Notes under the pieces: generated by a model | Database searches by the model: none | What the model was told of the DNA's origin: nothing | Seen by the model: the letters and a program-made list of their open reading frames with translations, nothing else | Assembly (NCBI RefSeq): GCF_034359465.1 | Contig: NZ_CP110820.1 | Span: 984,501-1,048,500, forward strand | Direction: 5' to 3' | Length of the DNA: 64,000 nucleotides | Origin: Candidatus Bandiella woodruffii | GTDB lineage: Bacteria > Pseudomonadota > Alphaproteobacteria > Rickettsiales > Midichloriaceae | Translations under genes and position numbers: made by a program | Part shown: in pieces, positions 1-8,514 of the stretch | How the letters are laid out: every line of letters begins with the position of its first letter | Position numbering within the stretch: the first letter of the stretch is position 1

Positions 1-969
1 AACCGGTATATCTATAAAAGTTGCTTCAGCGAAAATATTAAAAAACTCTTGGAAAGCACCGCCAAAATTTATACTAAAGATAAAAGTCAGATACATTATA
101 AATAAAAAAATAGGCAATCCCAAAATTTTATTGAGAAAAATATTATCCAGCTTATCGGAGAAAGATTCTGAAGGACTGATTTCTGTTTTTAAAACCTTTT
201 TTGCTACTGTATCTATGGCGCTATAGCGGCTGTTTACAAGGGCGAATGCAGGTGTTTGCCCCATGTCTCTTTCAATATCTTGATACGCTGCTTGTGCAAA
301 GGTTTTTATATCTTTGGGATAGTGGTCAGCCAGATTCCCTTCCAGCAATGTCATTTTATTGTGATTTGTTAATTCGTACGCTTTAGACTCTAAAAGATTC
401 TTCAAACTCAAATAAAATTGTCTGATTTGACTGGGGTATAATTCTAAAATATCAAAAAACTGAGGAGTATTTTCGTAGTTAAGTAGGAAATTTTTTAGCT
501 TTAAGGTATCATATTTGTTTCTTGCAGAAGCTTTTATTACTGGACAATTTAAGGTTTGAGATAATTTTTTTTCATCAATAATAATTCCTTTTTTTCTTGC
601 TACGTCATCCATGTTTAATACTAAGACTATGGGGATTTTGCGCTCAAGGAGCTGTAATGTGAGATATAAATGACGCGCTAGGTTAGTGCTATCGATGACA
701 TTGATTAGATAATCAAATTGCTCTTTGGCAATAAAATCAACTGCTAGGTTTTGGTCTGAAGACCTTCCCTCCCCTACACCTAAAGAATATAAACCAGGTA
801 AATCAGTGATTTCAAGTTCAGCATCACAAGTAGAAACAATACCAATTCTTTTTTTAACCGTAACTCCAGCCCAGTTGCCGGTTTTTTGATCTAACCCTGT
901 CAACGAATTAAATATGGTTGATTTTCCAGAATTAGGATTGCCAATTATTCCAATAGAGACTTTCTTCAT
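1..969 (-). CDS. feoB: ferrous iron transporter FeoB, N-terminal 323 residues (cut by window edge)
   Basis: FeoB is the inner-membrane ferrous iron permease with an N-terminal G-protein domain. Reading back from the ATG at 969, the protein opens with a beta strand and the G1 P-loop GNPNSGKST at residues 10-18, followed by a G3-type DLPGLYSL and a G4-type LVLNMDD. The first hydrophobic segment (LGLPIFLFIMYLTFIF) appears close to the window edge, so the permease core lies outside. The frame is open from 969 to base 1. It lies 14 bp downstream of feoA on the same strand, so the two are probably co-transcribed. The family is clear from motifs and from the FeoA neighbour; only the missing C-terminus is unknown. 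Confidence 0.93.
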   Translation of the reverse strand, partial: MKKVSIGIIGNPNSGKSTIFNSLTGLDQKTGNWAGVTVKKRIGIVSTCDAELEITDLPGLYSLGVGEGRSSDQNLAVDFIAKEQFDYLINVIDSTNLARHLYLTLQLLERKIPIVLVLNMDDVARKKGIIIDEKKLSQTLNCPVIKASARNKYDTLKLKNFLLNYENTPQFFDILELYPSQIRQFYLSLKNLLESKAYELTNHNKMTLLEGNLADHYPKDIKTFAQAAYQDIERDMGQTPAFALVNSRYSAIDTVAKKVLKTEISPSESFSDKLDNIFLNKILGLPIFLFIMYLTFIFSINFGGAFQEFFNIFAEATFIDIPV

Positions 970-983
970 TGGTTAATAACCAA

Positions 984-1217
984 TTATATGCTCCTAGTTA
1001 TAAGTAGGTTTTGTGCAATTGAATTATCAATAGCATACTTTGTTCCATTAGTTCTAACAATAACTGAGCCAAACCTGTTTTTATGCAAGAGCTGCATCTT
1101 GATCTTAGGCAAAAAGCCTAATTCCATCAGCTTAAGTTTTTGAATATTGTCTAAAGAGAAGCTTTGTATAACAAAATTAGCCCCTTTACTTAACATCGTT
1201 AGTGATATCTTACCCAT
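984..1217 (-). CDS. feoA: FeoA family small SH3-like protein
   Basis: This 77-residue protein has the FeoA layout: a short beta-barrel (SH3-like) domain with the recurring KLMELGFLPKIKMQLL block at about residues 29-44 and a C-terminal IDNSIAQNLL helix. FeoA works with FeoB in ferrous iron uptake, probably by touching its cytoplasmic domain. The gene precedes feoB by 14 bp and is presumably the first cistron of a feoAB operon. A Fur-box-like palindrome lies 11 bp upstream of the start codon. The assignment rests on length, sequence pattern and the FeoB neighbour. Confidence 0.9.
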   Translation of the reverse strand: MGKISLTMLSKGANFVIQSFSLDNIQKLKLMELGFLPKIKMQLLHKNRFGSVIVRTNGTKYAIDNSIAQNLLITRSI

Positions 1218-1228
1218 AAACTTTTATT

Positions 1229-1247
1229 GCGATTGATAATCATTCTT
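1229..1247. promoter_or_regulatory. Fur-box-like operator upstream of feoAB
   Basis: The 19 bases GCGATTGATAATCATTCTT match the classical Fur consensus GATAATGATAATCATTATC at 13 positions, including an unbroken TGATAATCATT core. The site starts 11 bp upstream of the feoA start codon, where a repressor would block transcription or translation initiation. Position and core match are seen directly; iron-responsive repression is inferred. Confidence 0.55.
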
Positions 1248-1280
1248 GACCAATGTAAAACAAATATGCCATTTTGTCAA

Positions 1281-1315
1281 TACGCTCCGCTAACTTCAAA
1301 ATTTGACGTCGTTAT
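1281..1315 (-). repeat. dispersed ~35-bp repeat, copy 1
   Basis: On the minus strand this reads ATAACGACGTCAAATTTTGA followed by AGTTAGCGGAGCGTA. Two related copies lie on the plus strand at 20707-20740 and 20924-20958, sharing the pattern ATGACRACGCCAAYTTTTGA then AGYTAGCGKAGTATA. All three are in non-coding DNA. Its function is unknown. Confidence 0.5.
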
Positions 1316-1385
1316 GTTTTGCCTTGCAGCTTGGCTTTTTATACCATTCATCATGCCAATTCAACCAGACAGTTTTAAATTGGAA

Positions 1386-2072
1386 CTAACTTTCTTCGAT
1401 AGATACTCTAATCAGGTACCCCGAAATTATGGTTGATACGGTGAAATTAATTAAAAACATCGCAACCAGTAGCAACATATAAGGCGTAGTGCCAGACCTG
1501 TAGCATAATATACTAATTATAAATACTGGTATATTACTGAACATAGAGATTAGTATCTGGGAAATTCTTTTCTGACTACTTAGCAAAAATGATGATGATA
1601 AAGCTGCACTCATCACAACATTGGCAATTATCAAAATCTTAAGTAGCGTGCTGTAGCACAAGTCATTTATTGAGAAATACCCCATAGCCGCTTCTGTTAA
1701 TATTAAAACAGGAATATACAACAATATATATATAAGCGAGGAGGCGGATGTTTTAGCCAACAAAAACCACTCCAGCATTATCCCTGATAAAACAAATTGT
1801 TCGAGCACGCCATTTTTATTGTCCTCAACGATTATTAAATCAGAAGATAAAGTCACAGAATAAATGATAAACAGTATTTCGAATACTTGTTGCGTTTCTG
1901 TGTTTATATTATCCTGCAGCATGAAAGAGATGACTAGCAGTGATGTAATAAATAAAAACATACCGCTTAAAATCAAGACTTTATTGGATAACACAACATG
2001 GTACTGTCTAGAGAATACTGTTAAAACCACTGTTTTAAGGTTGGGCCCGAACTTTTGTGTGAAGCTATACAT
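1386..2072 (-). CDS. ccmB: heme exporter protein CcmB (cytochrome c maturation)
   Basis: CcmB is the membrane subunit of the CcmABCD heme-handling ABC transporter in system I cytochrome c maturation. The 228-residue protein has about six hydrophobic segments (for example VLILSGMFLFITSLLVISFM near residue 33) and the family block LSSDLIIVEDNKNGVLEQFVLSG after the second segment. Length is normal for CcmB (about 220). It overlaps ccmA by 8 bp, so the two are translationally coupled. The start was chosen because it gives the expected N-terminal soluble stretch before the first membrane segment. Confidence 0.88.
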   Translation of the reverse strand: MYSFTQKFGPNLKTVVLTVFSRQYHVVLSNKVLILSGMFLFITSLLVISFMLQDNINTETQQVFEILFIIYSVTLSSDLIIVEDNKNGVLEQFVLSGIMLEWFLLAKTSASSLIYILLYIPVLILTEAAMGYFSINDLCYSTLLKILIIANVVMSAALSSSFLLSSQKRISQILISMFSNIPVFIISILCYRSGTTPYMLLLVAMFLINFTVSTIISGYLIRVSIEES

Positions 2073-2679
2073 TGTAAAAATCTTCTAAGTTGACTTTGCA
2101 TGCGTTAGTAATAGGTATCTCATCATGGGTGACTATAATTACAATGCCTGATTGCATACACCTAGCCTTTACTAAATTCACAAATATATCTTTGCCATAG
2201 TTATCCAACCCGTTTAAAGGCTCATCCAAGAGCCAGATCTTTGTGTTATTAAGCAAGAGTCTTGCAAGCAGAACTCTTTGTTTAAACCCCTGAGATAAAT
2301 TTGAGACTGCTGTATGTACATATGGCTCTAAAGCGAAAGTTTTAACTGCGGCTAGGATATTTATCTCTTGATTATAAAGTTTTGCCCAAAATTTTAAATT
2401 TTGTAGCACAGTTTGGTTTTTATCCAAGATATCCTGTGTATTGATATAAAAAAGCAAGCTATAAAACTCATGCAATGCTAATTTTACATTGAGTGTATTG
2501 AAGAATATGTTCCCTTCGCTTTTATGGGTTAAATTAGCTATTATCCTTAGTAAAGTGGATTTGCCAATACCATTTCGCCCCTTTATCAATAAACAGGCCC
2601 CAGGAAATAACGTAATCCCAAAGCGGGAAAATAACGTACGTCCATTTTTTTGTGCAGATATGTTATCGCAGGTTAGCAT
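2065..2679 (-). CDS. ccmA: heme exporter ATP-binding protein CcmA
   Basis: CcmA is the ATPase that drives CcmB/CcmC release of holo-CcmE. The 204-residue protein is a single ABC nucleotide-binding domain: Walker A GRNGIGKST at residues 34-42, signature NLSQGFKQR, Walker B IWLLDEPLNGLD, and the H-loop THDE. The short N-terminus and absence of any other domain are typical of CcmA. It sits between the MsbA-like exporter (27 bp upstream) and ccmB (8 bp overlap) in a minus-strand operon that begins with rne. Confidence 0.9.
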   Translation of the reverse strand: MLTCDNISAQKNGRTLFSRFGITLFPGACLLIKGRNGIGKSTLLRIIANLTHKSEGNIFFNTLNVKLALHEFYSLLFYINTQDILDKNQTVLQNLKFWAKLYNQEINILAAVKTFALEPYVHTAVSNLSQGFKQRVLLARLLLNNTKIWLLDEPLNGLDNYGKDIFVNLVKARCMQSGIVIIVTHDEIPITNACKVNLEDFYNV

Positions 2680-2706
2680 AATTACGACCCTGTATAGTGT
2701 ATGGTT

Positions 2707-4485
2707 TTAAACTTCTAGGAGAGTTCTGTCTGTTTTGTATTGTTCGTATAGTTTGGCGTATTCTCCAGATTTTAAGAGCAGCTCCTGATGATTTCCATAT
2801 TCACTTACTTTTCCATCTGATAAAACGAAAATTACATCTGCAGTTTCTATTGTGGACAGCCTATGTGCTATAACAATAGTGGTTTTTCCCCTTTTTAAAT
2901 AATCTAAAGCCATTTGCACTTTTTTTTCTGAAATAGAGTCTAGGGCACTTGTTGCTTCATCTAGCAACAATATTGGTGCGTTTTTTAAAACGGCCCTGGC
3001 TATAGCGAGCCTCTGTTTTTCTCCCCCAGATAACTTTACTCCGTTTTGACCTATTTGGGTGTGGTATTGTTTTGGTAACTCCATAATAAAATCATAGGCT
3101 GCAGCTGCCATAGAAGCATCTAAGATTTCCTCGTCTGAAGCATCAAGATTTCCATACCTGATATTTTCCATTATGCTGTCATCAAACAAATTTATCTCCT
3201 GGCTTACAAAAGCTATGTTTTGTCTTAAAACGTCTAATTTTATATCTTTGATATTCGCGCCACCAATTGTGATTATGCCAGAATCTGAGTCATATAGTCT
3301 TAACAACAGGTTAAGTACGGTAGTTTTGCCAACACCAGATCCCCCAACCAAAGCCACAGTCTGCCCTTGCTTTATATGTAAATTGACCCCCGTTAAAGTT
3401 GGTTGATCTGCTTTATAAGAGAAAAATACTTTATGGAACTCAATGTCAAATTGACGTATCTCACTAACTCTTTGATTACTATTTAGCCTTACTTCAGCTT
3501 CCACGTCCAGCATTAGAAACAATCTTTTTGAAGCAGCAAGACCTTCTTGCATCAACGTGCTGAGTTTAGAAATTGCTTTGAGGGGTTTGTATGCTAATAG
3601 TAACGCAGTAATGAAAGAAAAAAATGCGCCTGTTGTTGTTTCGTTGTTAATAACCTGTCTTCCCCCATAAAAAACTACTGCTGCAATTGCGACGCCACCT
3701 AATATTTCCATAAGAGGAGAAGATGCTGACTCAACGTACGCCGCTCTTTTATAGATAGATAAGAATTTATCAAGGATGGCTTTTGCCCTACTAATTTCAT
3801 AATTTTCTCGACAGTAGGATTTTATAAGGCGTATATTCTGGAAGGTTTCATCCAATCTGACTGTAAAGTCCCCAAGCTTCTCTTGCATGTTTTTAGAAAT
3901 CTTCCTCATTCTTTGCCCCAATTTAGATATAGGGTAAAAAGCTAAAGGAAAAATGACAAGAATTACAAACGCCAAACTAAAGCTTTGATAAAACATGATG
4001 CCAATCAGCCCAATTAAAGTAAAGAACTCTTTTATTATACCGGTAAATATTTCAGAGGATGTTGTTTTGAGTACATTAATGTCATTGGTGAACCTTGAAA
4101 TTAGGTTGCCGGAAGGATATTGGGTCAAAAATTTTAAGTCCGCATAGATTAAATGGCGATACAATTCTATTTGAATATTAGCCACAATCTGCTGCCCAAC
4201 GCGCTTCATTATGGTTGATTCATAAAACGATGCCACTCCATTGATCATGGTATTGATCAATATTGCAGGTGGTATCAAATAAAGCATGATACTCTTTTTA
4301 TTTACAAAGATATCATCCAGTACCGGCTGTATAAGCCAAGCGCTAGCTGCAGTAGTGCATGCAATCACTACCATGCAAAGCACAGCTAGCAACAACCTTT
4401 TTAGTAGCGGCCTGATATAATCGATAAATAATCTTTTAGATAAGTACCAACTACTATCGTATTTATTTCTCAATTGATCGTTCAC
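2707..4485 (-). CDS. ABC transporter, fused permease/ATPase, MsbA-like
   Basis: This 592-residue half-transporter has a six-helix membrane domain (about residues 1-330) followed by an ABC domain with Walker A GGSGVGKTT, Q-loop FVSQEINLFD, signature LSGGEKQR, Walker B ILLLDEATSALD and switch histidine IAHRLST. This architecture is that of MsbA, the lipid A/phospholipid flippase of the inner membrane, and the permease contains the block typical of that group (LTQYPSGNLISRFTNDINVLK). It begins 3 bp after the stop of rne. Substrate cannot be read from sequence, so a general lipid or drug exporter is the alternative. Confidence 0.85.
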   Translation of the reverse strand: MNDQLRNKYDSSWYLSKRLFIDYIRPLLKRLLLAVLCMVVIACTTAASAWLIQPVLDDIFVNKKSIMLYLIPPAILINTMINGVASFYESTIMKRVGQQIVANIQIELYRHLIYADLKFLTQYPSGNLISRFTNDINVLKTTSSEIFTGIIKEFFTLIGLIGIMFYQSFSLAFVILVIFPLAFYPISKLGQRMRKISKNMQEKLGDFTVRLDETFQNIRLIKSYCRENYEISRAKAILDKFLSIYKRAAYVESASSPLMEILGGVAIAAVVFYGGRQVINNETTTGAFFSFITALLLAYKPLKAISKLSTLMQEGLAASKRLFLMLDVEAEVRLNSNQRVSEIRQFDIEFHKVFFSYKADQPTLTGVNLHIKQGQTVALVGGSGVGKTTVLNLLLRLYDSDSGIITIGGANIKDIKLDVLRQNIAFVSQEINLFDDSIMENIRYGNLDASDEEILDASMAAAAYDFIMELPKQYHTQIGQNGVKLSGGEKQRLAIARAVLKNAPILLLDEATSALDSISEKKVQMALDYLKRGKTTIVIAHRLSTIETADVIFVLSDGKVSEYGNHQELLLKSGEYAKLYEQYKTDRTLLEV

Positions 4486-4488
4486 TTT

Positions 4489-6408
4489 TTAGTCTATTAT
4501 TTTTGTCCAAAATTTTTTCAATATAGACGGGGAGGCAGATGTAGACTTAGTCTTGTGCTGCTGATGGTTCGCCCCATCTTTTGCATTTGGCTTCCTGTCA
4601 AACGTTTTATTAGACGTGTTATGCCCTCTATATTTCCTCACAATCTTATTTGTTTTGAACGATTTGGTTTGCTGTCCTCCTGGTTTTTCAACTATTTCAG
4701 AAGGTTTAAACATTTCCTCTTTCTCTACTATTTTTGCTTCTTCTTCCTCATGATCTGAAGAAGTGGTAACTGGCATTTTATAACGCCTATTCTTTATTTC
4801 AGCATGCTTAAATTTCCCGAAAGTAATTTTGTATTCTTCTGGAGCAAGTAAGTCATCTATATACAAATTGATTTTTGCGTCATGCAACGTTTCTAGGGAA
4901 AGCAGCTCTCTTTTATGGTCGTTCATCAAGTATACTACGACATCTGTAGAAGCGAAGATGTTGGCGTGCTTAATTTGTTTCTTAGAAAGTAAAAATTTCA
5001 ATTTCCCTATTAACAACAAGGCTATTGAACTTTTGAGTGCTACCTTGCCCTTGCCAGAGCATGTAGGGCAGTTTATGGAGTTTGACTCAACAAAGCTTCT
5101 ACCAATTCTCTGTCTGGACATTTCCAACAACCCAAACTCGCTTATTTTACCCAGCTGAACTTTCACTCTATCTTGCCAAAAGGCCTTTTTTAAAGCCTTT
5201 TCCACCAATTTTTTATTTTGCAGGTTCATCATGTCTATGAAGTCTATGACTATAAGTCCTGACAATCCGCGGAATTTCACTTGTTTTATGATTTCAGCGG
5301 CAGCTTCTAAGTTGATATTAAGAGCAGTATTCTCTATGCTATATTCATCTGTATAGGTGCCAGAGTTAACGTCTATGGCGATGAGCGCTTCTGTTGTGTT
5401 GATCACCAAGTATCCACCAGATTTCAACTTCACTTTGTTTGAATAGAGTTCTTGTAGTTGGCTTTCTATATTATACTCGTGTAGTATTGGGCTTGAGCTG
5501 GTGTGCTCCTCCAATTTCTCTATATTTTTCGGAATAAAAACTTTTAAAAACTCATGCACTTGCTCATAAGCTTCATGGCCAGACACTATGATCTTTTCTA
5601 CCTCACTGGTGTAAAAATCCTTTATGCCGTTTATAATTAAGTCTCCTTCTTCGTAAATCAATGCAGGTGCATACGAAGATATGGCAGAATTCTTTACCTT
5701 CTCCCATGTTGCAGTTAGATACTCAAAATCTCTTTGAATTTCAGCTTTTGTCCTATAAGCACAGGCTGTTCTTAATATTACACTTGCATTTTGGTGATTT
5801 GCAAGCAGCCCATCTGCTAAATCTCTAAGCCTTTCCCTTTCTTCTTGGTCGTCCAACTTTCTTGATATACCACACCCTTGTTTTATAGAATTAGGTGAAA
5901 AAACACAATACCTGCCAGATAAAGAGATATAAGTAGTCATGAATGCCCCTTTAGTCCCTCTCTCTTCTTTTTCCACCTGCACTAATAAAATCTGGTCTTT
6001 TTTTATAACCTCTTGTATTTTATAGCTGTTGTACAATTCCTTATTTTTATATACATCCCCGTTATTTTTAGAGGGAGCCTCTGTACCACCAGCCTCACCT
6101 GATTCTTCTATATTTCTAAATTCTTTTATTTTTTCTATTAATTGTTCTTTATCTGCAACAGGAATTTGGTAATATTTGGGATGTATCATCTCTAGTGGTA
6201 AAAACCCTTTTTTCTCATTGCCATATTCCACAAATGCAGCTTGTAAAGAAGGTTCTATTCTACTTACTTTACCTAAATAGATATTACCTTTTATTGATTT
6301 TTTATAAGAATTCTGGTAATCGAATTCCTCTAACTTGCCATCGCTATCCAAAAGTATAAATTTGGTTTCTTCCGGATAGAAAGCATCTATAAGTATTTTT
6401 TTCGACAT
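4489..6408 (-). CDS. rne: ribonuclease E/G family endoribonuclease
   Basis: RNase E/G cuts single-stranded AU-rich RNA in mRNA decay and rRNA/tRNA maturation. Domains in order: an N-terminal RNase H-like fold, an S1 domain (GNIYLGKVSRIEPSLQAAFV, from about residue 41) interrupted by a charged insert of about 50 residues, a 5'-sensor region, then the catalytic DNase I-like domain with AIDVNSG and GLIVIDFIDM supplying the metal-binding aspartates. The zinc-link CPTCSGKG follows. The last ~90 residues are basic and low complexity, standing in for the long RNase E scaffold. At 639 residues it is shorter than enterobacterial RNase E, as usual in Rickettsiales. First gene of a run with the exporter and ccmAB. 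Confidence 0.9.
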   Translation of the reverse strand: MSKKILIDAFYPEETKFILLDSDGKLEEFDYQNSYKKSIKGNIYLGKVSRIEPSLQAAFVEYGNEKKGFLPLEMIHPKYYQIPVADKEQLIEKIKEFRNIEESGEAGGTEAPSKNNGDVYKNKELYNSYKIQEVIKKDQILLVQVEKEERGTKGAFMTTYISLSGRYCVFSPNSIKQGCGISRKLDDQEERERLRDLADGLLANHQNASVILRTACAYRTKAEIQRDFEYLTATWEKVKNSAISSYAPALIYEEGDLIINGIKDFYTSEVEKIIVSGHEAYEQVHEFLKVFIPKNIEKLEEHTSSSPILHEYNIESQLQELYSNKVKLKSGGYLVINTTEALIAIDVNSGTYTDEYSIENTALNINLEAAAEIIKQVKFRGLSGLIVIDFIDMMNLQNKKLVEKALKKAFWQDRVKVQLGKISEFGLLEMSRQRIGRSFVESNSINCPTCSGKGKVALKSSIALLLIGKLKFLLSKKQIKHANIFASTDVVVYLMNDHKRELLSLETLHDAKINLYIDDLLAPEEYKITFGKFKHAEIKNRRYKMPVTTSSDHEEEEAKIVEKEEMFKPSEIVEKPGGQQTKSFKTNKIVRKYRGHNTSNKTFDRKPNAKDGANHQQHKTKSTSASPSILKKFWTKIID

Positions 6409-6707
6409 TATTTTTCCCTTAACGTTACATTTTAAACATTACAAACACCATTTCTGCACATTGTTGTTTTCATAAATTGACATTTAGTCAGTAATACAAT
6501 ATTACCTGGTATACTCTTTGTCCTTCAGGAGTTGTTTTTTGGAAACTTAATCGCTGCACGTACTTGCATGAGTACAACGCGCTCTAAAAGCACTCTTGAA
6601 ACATCTGAGCATATAACTTCGTTGCTTTATTCATATATATCCATACGTCGTATATGAATTTGGTATATATAAGTTTATCGATTGGATTATAGCAAAATAA
6701 AAAAAAA
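6409..6707. other. divergent intergenic region between rne and secF
   Basis: About 300 bp of AT-rich DNA with no convincing ORF. It must hold the promoters for the minus-strand rne operon and the plus-strand secF run. Several TATA-like stretches occur, but no clear -35/-10 pair can be assigned by eye. Confidence 0.4.
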
Positions 6708-7601
6708 ATGATAGTTTTAAATATGAAGTTGAAATTTATAGACTTTTTCTCGTATAGAAAATGGGGATTTTTTGTAAGCACTATTTTGACGGTTGCTACG
6801 ATCATTGGTTATTACACATTTGGACTCAACTTAGGTATAGATTTTAGAGGAGGGATTGTAATTGAGGTTAGGCCTAACAATGAAGTCCTTGCACAGAAAT
6901 CTAAAGCAACATTGTTAGAAAGACATAACGACATACTTTTTCAGTCCTCTGGGGACAATATGATCTTGCGGTTTCAAAATGCTGCCAATGATACAAAAGC
7001 GGTAGACGCTATAAGGGCTGAGATATTAGCCATTGATGAGGAGGCGCAATTTATTAAAGTTGACTACGTTGGCCCTAAGGTTAGTCAAGACTTGATCAAA
7101 AAGGCAGTATTGTGTTTTTTTTGGACGCTATTCGCTGTGACATTATATATATTGCTGAGATTTAATTGGAAATTTAGCTTAGGGGCAATCTTATCATTAT
7201 GCCATGATTTGGTTGTATCCATAGGCTTTTTTGTGTTTACGAGGTATGAGTTTGATTTGACTTCCATAGCAGCAATTTTAACTGTGATCGGATACTCTGT
7301 GAACGATAGCGTTGTAATCTTTGATAGAATAAGAGAAAACGCAAACGGCAAACAAAAATATGACATTGATGCTAAGACAATTAATCAAAGTCTTAACGAG
7401 ACGTTATCTAGAACCATCATGACTTTTCTAACGACGTTCGTTGCTTGTGTGGCATTATGGTTGTTTGGGGGAGATAATTTGAAAAGTTTCAGCGCGGTTA
7501 TTACATTTGGTGTTGCATTTGGGACGTATTCGTCTATATTCGTGTCAGCTAACATACTGCCATATCTGAATAAAAAATATGAATTTAAGAGAGATTCTTA
7601 G
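6708..7601 (+). CDS. secF: protein translocase subunit SecF
   Basis: SecF is the membrane partner of SecD that pulls on translocating proteins using the proton gradient. The 297-residue protein begins with a first membrane segment (GFFVSTILTVATIIGYYTFGLNLGIDFRGG, containing the SecF GIDFRGG motif), then a periplasmic domain, then five membrane segments. The conserved TVIGYSVNDSVVIFDRIREN appears near residue 190. Length is normal. A second ATG at 6723 gives MKLKFIDFF and could be the real start. SecD is not adjacent. Confidence 0.93.
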   Translation: MIVLNMKLKFIDFFSYRKWGFFVSTILTVATIIGYYTFGLNLGIDFRGGIVIEVRPNNEVLAQKSKATLLERHNDILFQSSGDNMILRFQNAANDTKAVDAIRAEILAIDEEAQFIKVDYVGPKVSQDLIKKAVLCFFWTLFAVTLYILLRFNWKFSLGAILSLCHDLVVSIGFFVFTRYEFDLTSIAAILTVIGYSVNDSVVIFDRIRENANGKQKYDIDAKTINQSLNETLSRTIMTFLTTFVACVALWLFGGDNLKSFSAVITFGVAFGTYSSIFVSANILPYLNKKYEFKRDS

Positions 7602-7830
7602 AACGAAGTCTACCGATTCATTGGAGATAGAGGCGAATTATTTTAATGGTTTGTTTAGAAAATTTAAATGTCCCCTTGTACAATGGACGCTAATAGTTAT
7701 TCTTTTGGCTGGACAAATATTGTTGAGTTGTTCTGGAGTCAAGGTATTTTATACGGGTATAGTCGGGCTCATTTCTACACTGTATTCTATGTATAAGAGA
7801 TACAAGGATGAGTTGGAAATGGTTGTTTAG
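7579..7830 (+). CDS. small membrane protein, unknown function
   Basis: This 83-residue ORF overlaps the end of secF by 23 bp and keeps the same strand and spacing as the run. It has two likely membrane helices (WTLIVILLAGQILLSCSG and VKVFYTGIVGLISTLYSMY) followed by a short charged tail. I do not recognise a family. The overlap and hydrophobic pattern support translation, but a shorter ORF with no known homologue remains uncertain. Confidence 0.5.
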   Translation: MNLREILRTKSTDSLEIEANYFNGLFRKFKCPLVQWTLIVILLAGQILLSCSGVKVFYTGIVGLISTLYSMYKRYKDELEMVV

Positions 7831-7875
7831 CTGTTGTCTTGGGTATAGAGTTTTGATTTTTTCTTTTTTTGCACA

Positions 7876-8514
7876 ATGAATCACACTTTCGAGTATATAC
7901 CGTATATTTCGAGAAGAAACGGCCATATAAAAAGCGAAGAGAATTTAGCTTTGTTGGATAAATACTCATGTAGCTCGTCTATTGCCTATCGAAGGGTGGG
8001 GTTCGCCCTTTTTAATTTAGAGATAGGTTTTGGTTCGGGTGAGTTCATATTGCAGGAAGCAATAAAGAATCCAGGGGCTTTTTACTATGGTTGCGAAGTA
8101 TACAACCCTGGCATTGTTAAATTGGTGCGGAATCTGGAAAGCAAAAACATTGATAATGTTTGTGTTTACAAAGGTGATGCAAGAGAGTTTTTGCTTGGCG
8201 CTCCAGACATGTTTTTTGAGAATATCTATGTATTATTTCCTGATCCATGGCCTAAAAAAAAGCACCATAAAAGGCGATTGATAAATGCAAATTTCCTGCA
8301 ATTTATTGCAAAAAAATTTCGTTCTGGTTTGCATATCGCGACTGACCATGATGGGTATGCTAAAAGTATATTGCATGAAGTTAGTCAATGTGACAGCTAT
8401 GTAATAGAAAGATTAGAGATGACTAGAGACAAGATTTTTGGTACAAAATTTGAAACAAAGGCGATGTCGAGAGATAGTAGTATCTTGAGTCTTATTCTAA
8501 AGCATAGATCATGA
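7876..8514 (+). CDS. trmB: tRNA (guanine-N7-)-methyltransferase TrmB
   Basis: TrmB makes m7G46 in tRNA using S-adenosylmethionine. The 212-residue protein has the Rossmann SAM motif LEIGFGSGEFI at about residues 49-59, an acidic loop GDAREFL, and the signature FPDPWPKKKHHKRRL near residue 121 that defines the family. Length is normal. The last 4 bp overlap the start of mnmE (ATGA), so translation is probably coupled. Both neighbours act on tRNA. Confidence 0.93.
   Translation: MNHTFEYIPYISRRNGHIKSEENLALLDKYSCSSSIAYRRVGFALFNLEIGFGSGEFILQEAIKNPGAFYYGCEVYNPGIVKLVRNLESKNIDNVCVYKGDAREFLLGAPDMFFENIYVLFPDPWPKKKHHKRRLINANFLQFIAKKFRSGLHIATDHDGYAKSILHEVSQCDSYVIERLEMTRDKIFGTKFETKAMSRDSSILSLILKHRS

Noticed and set aside
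6584-6805. Minus-strand 73-codon ORF between rne and secF
   Set aside because: Overlaps the secF start in the opposite direction, has no family resemblance and an AT-driven composition.
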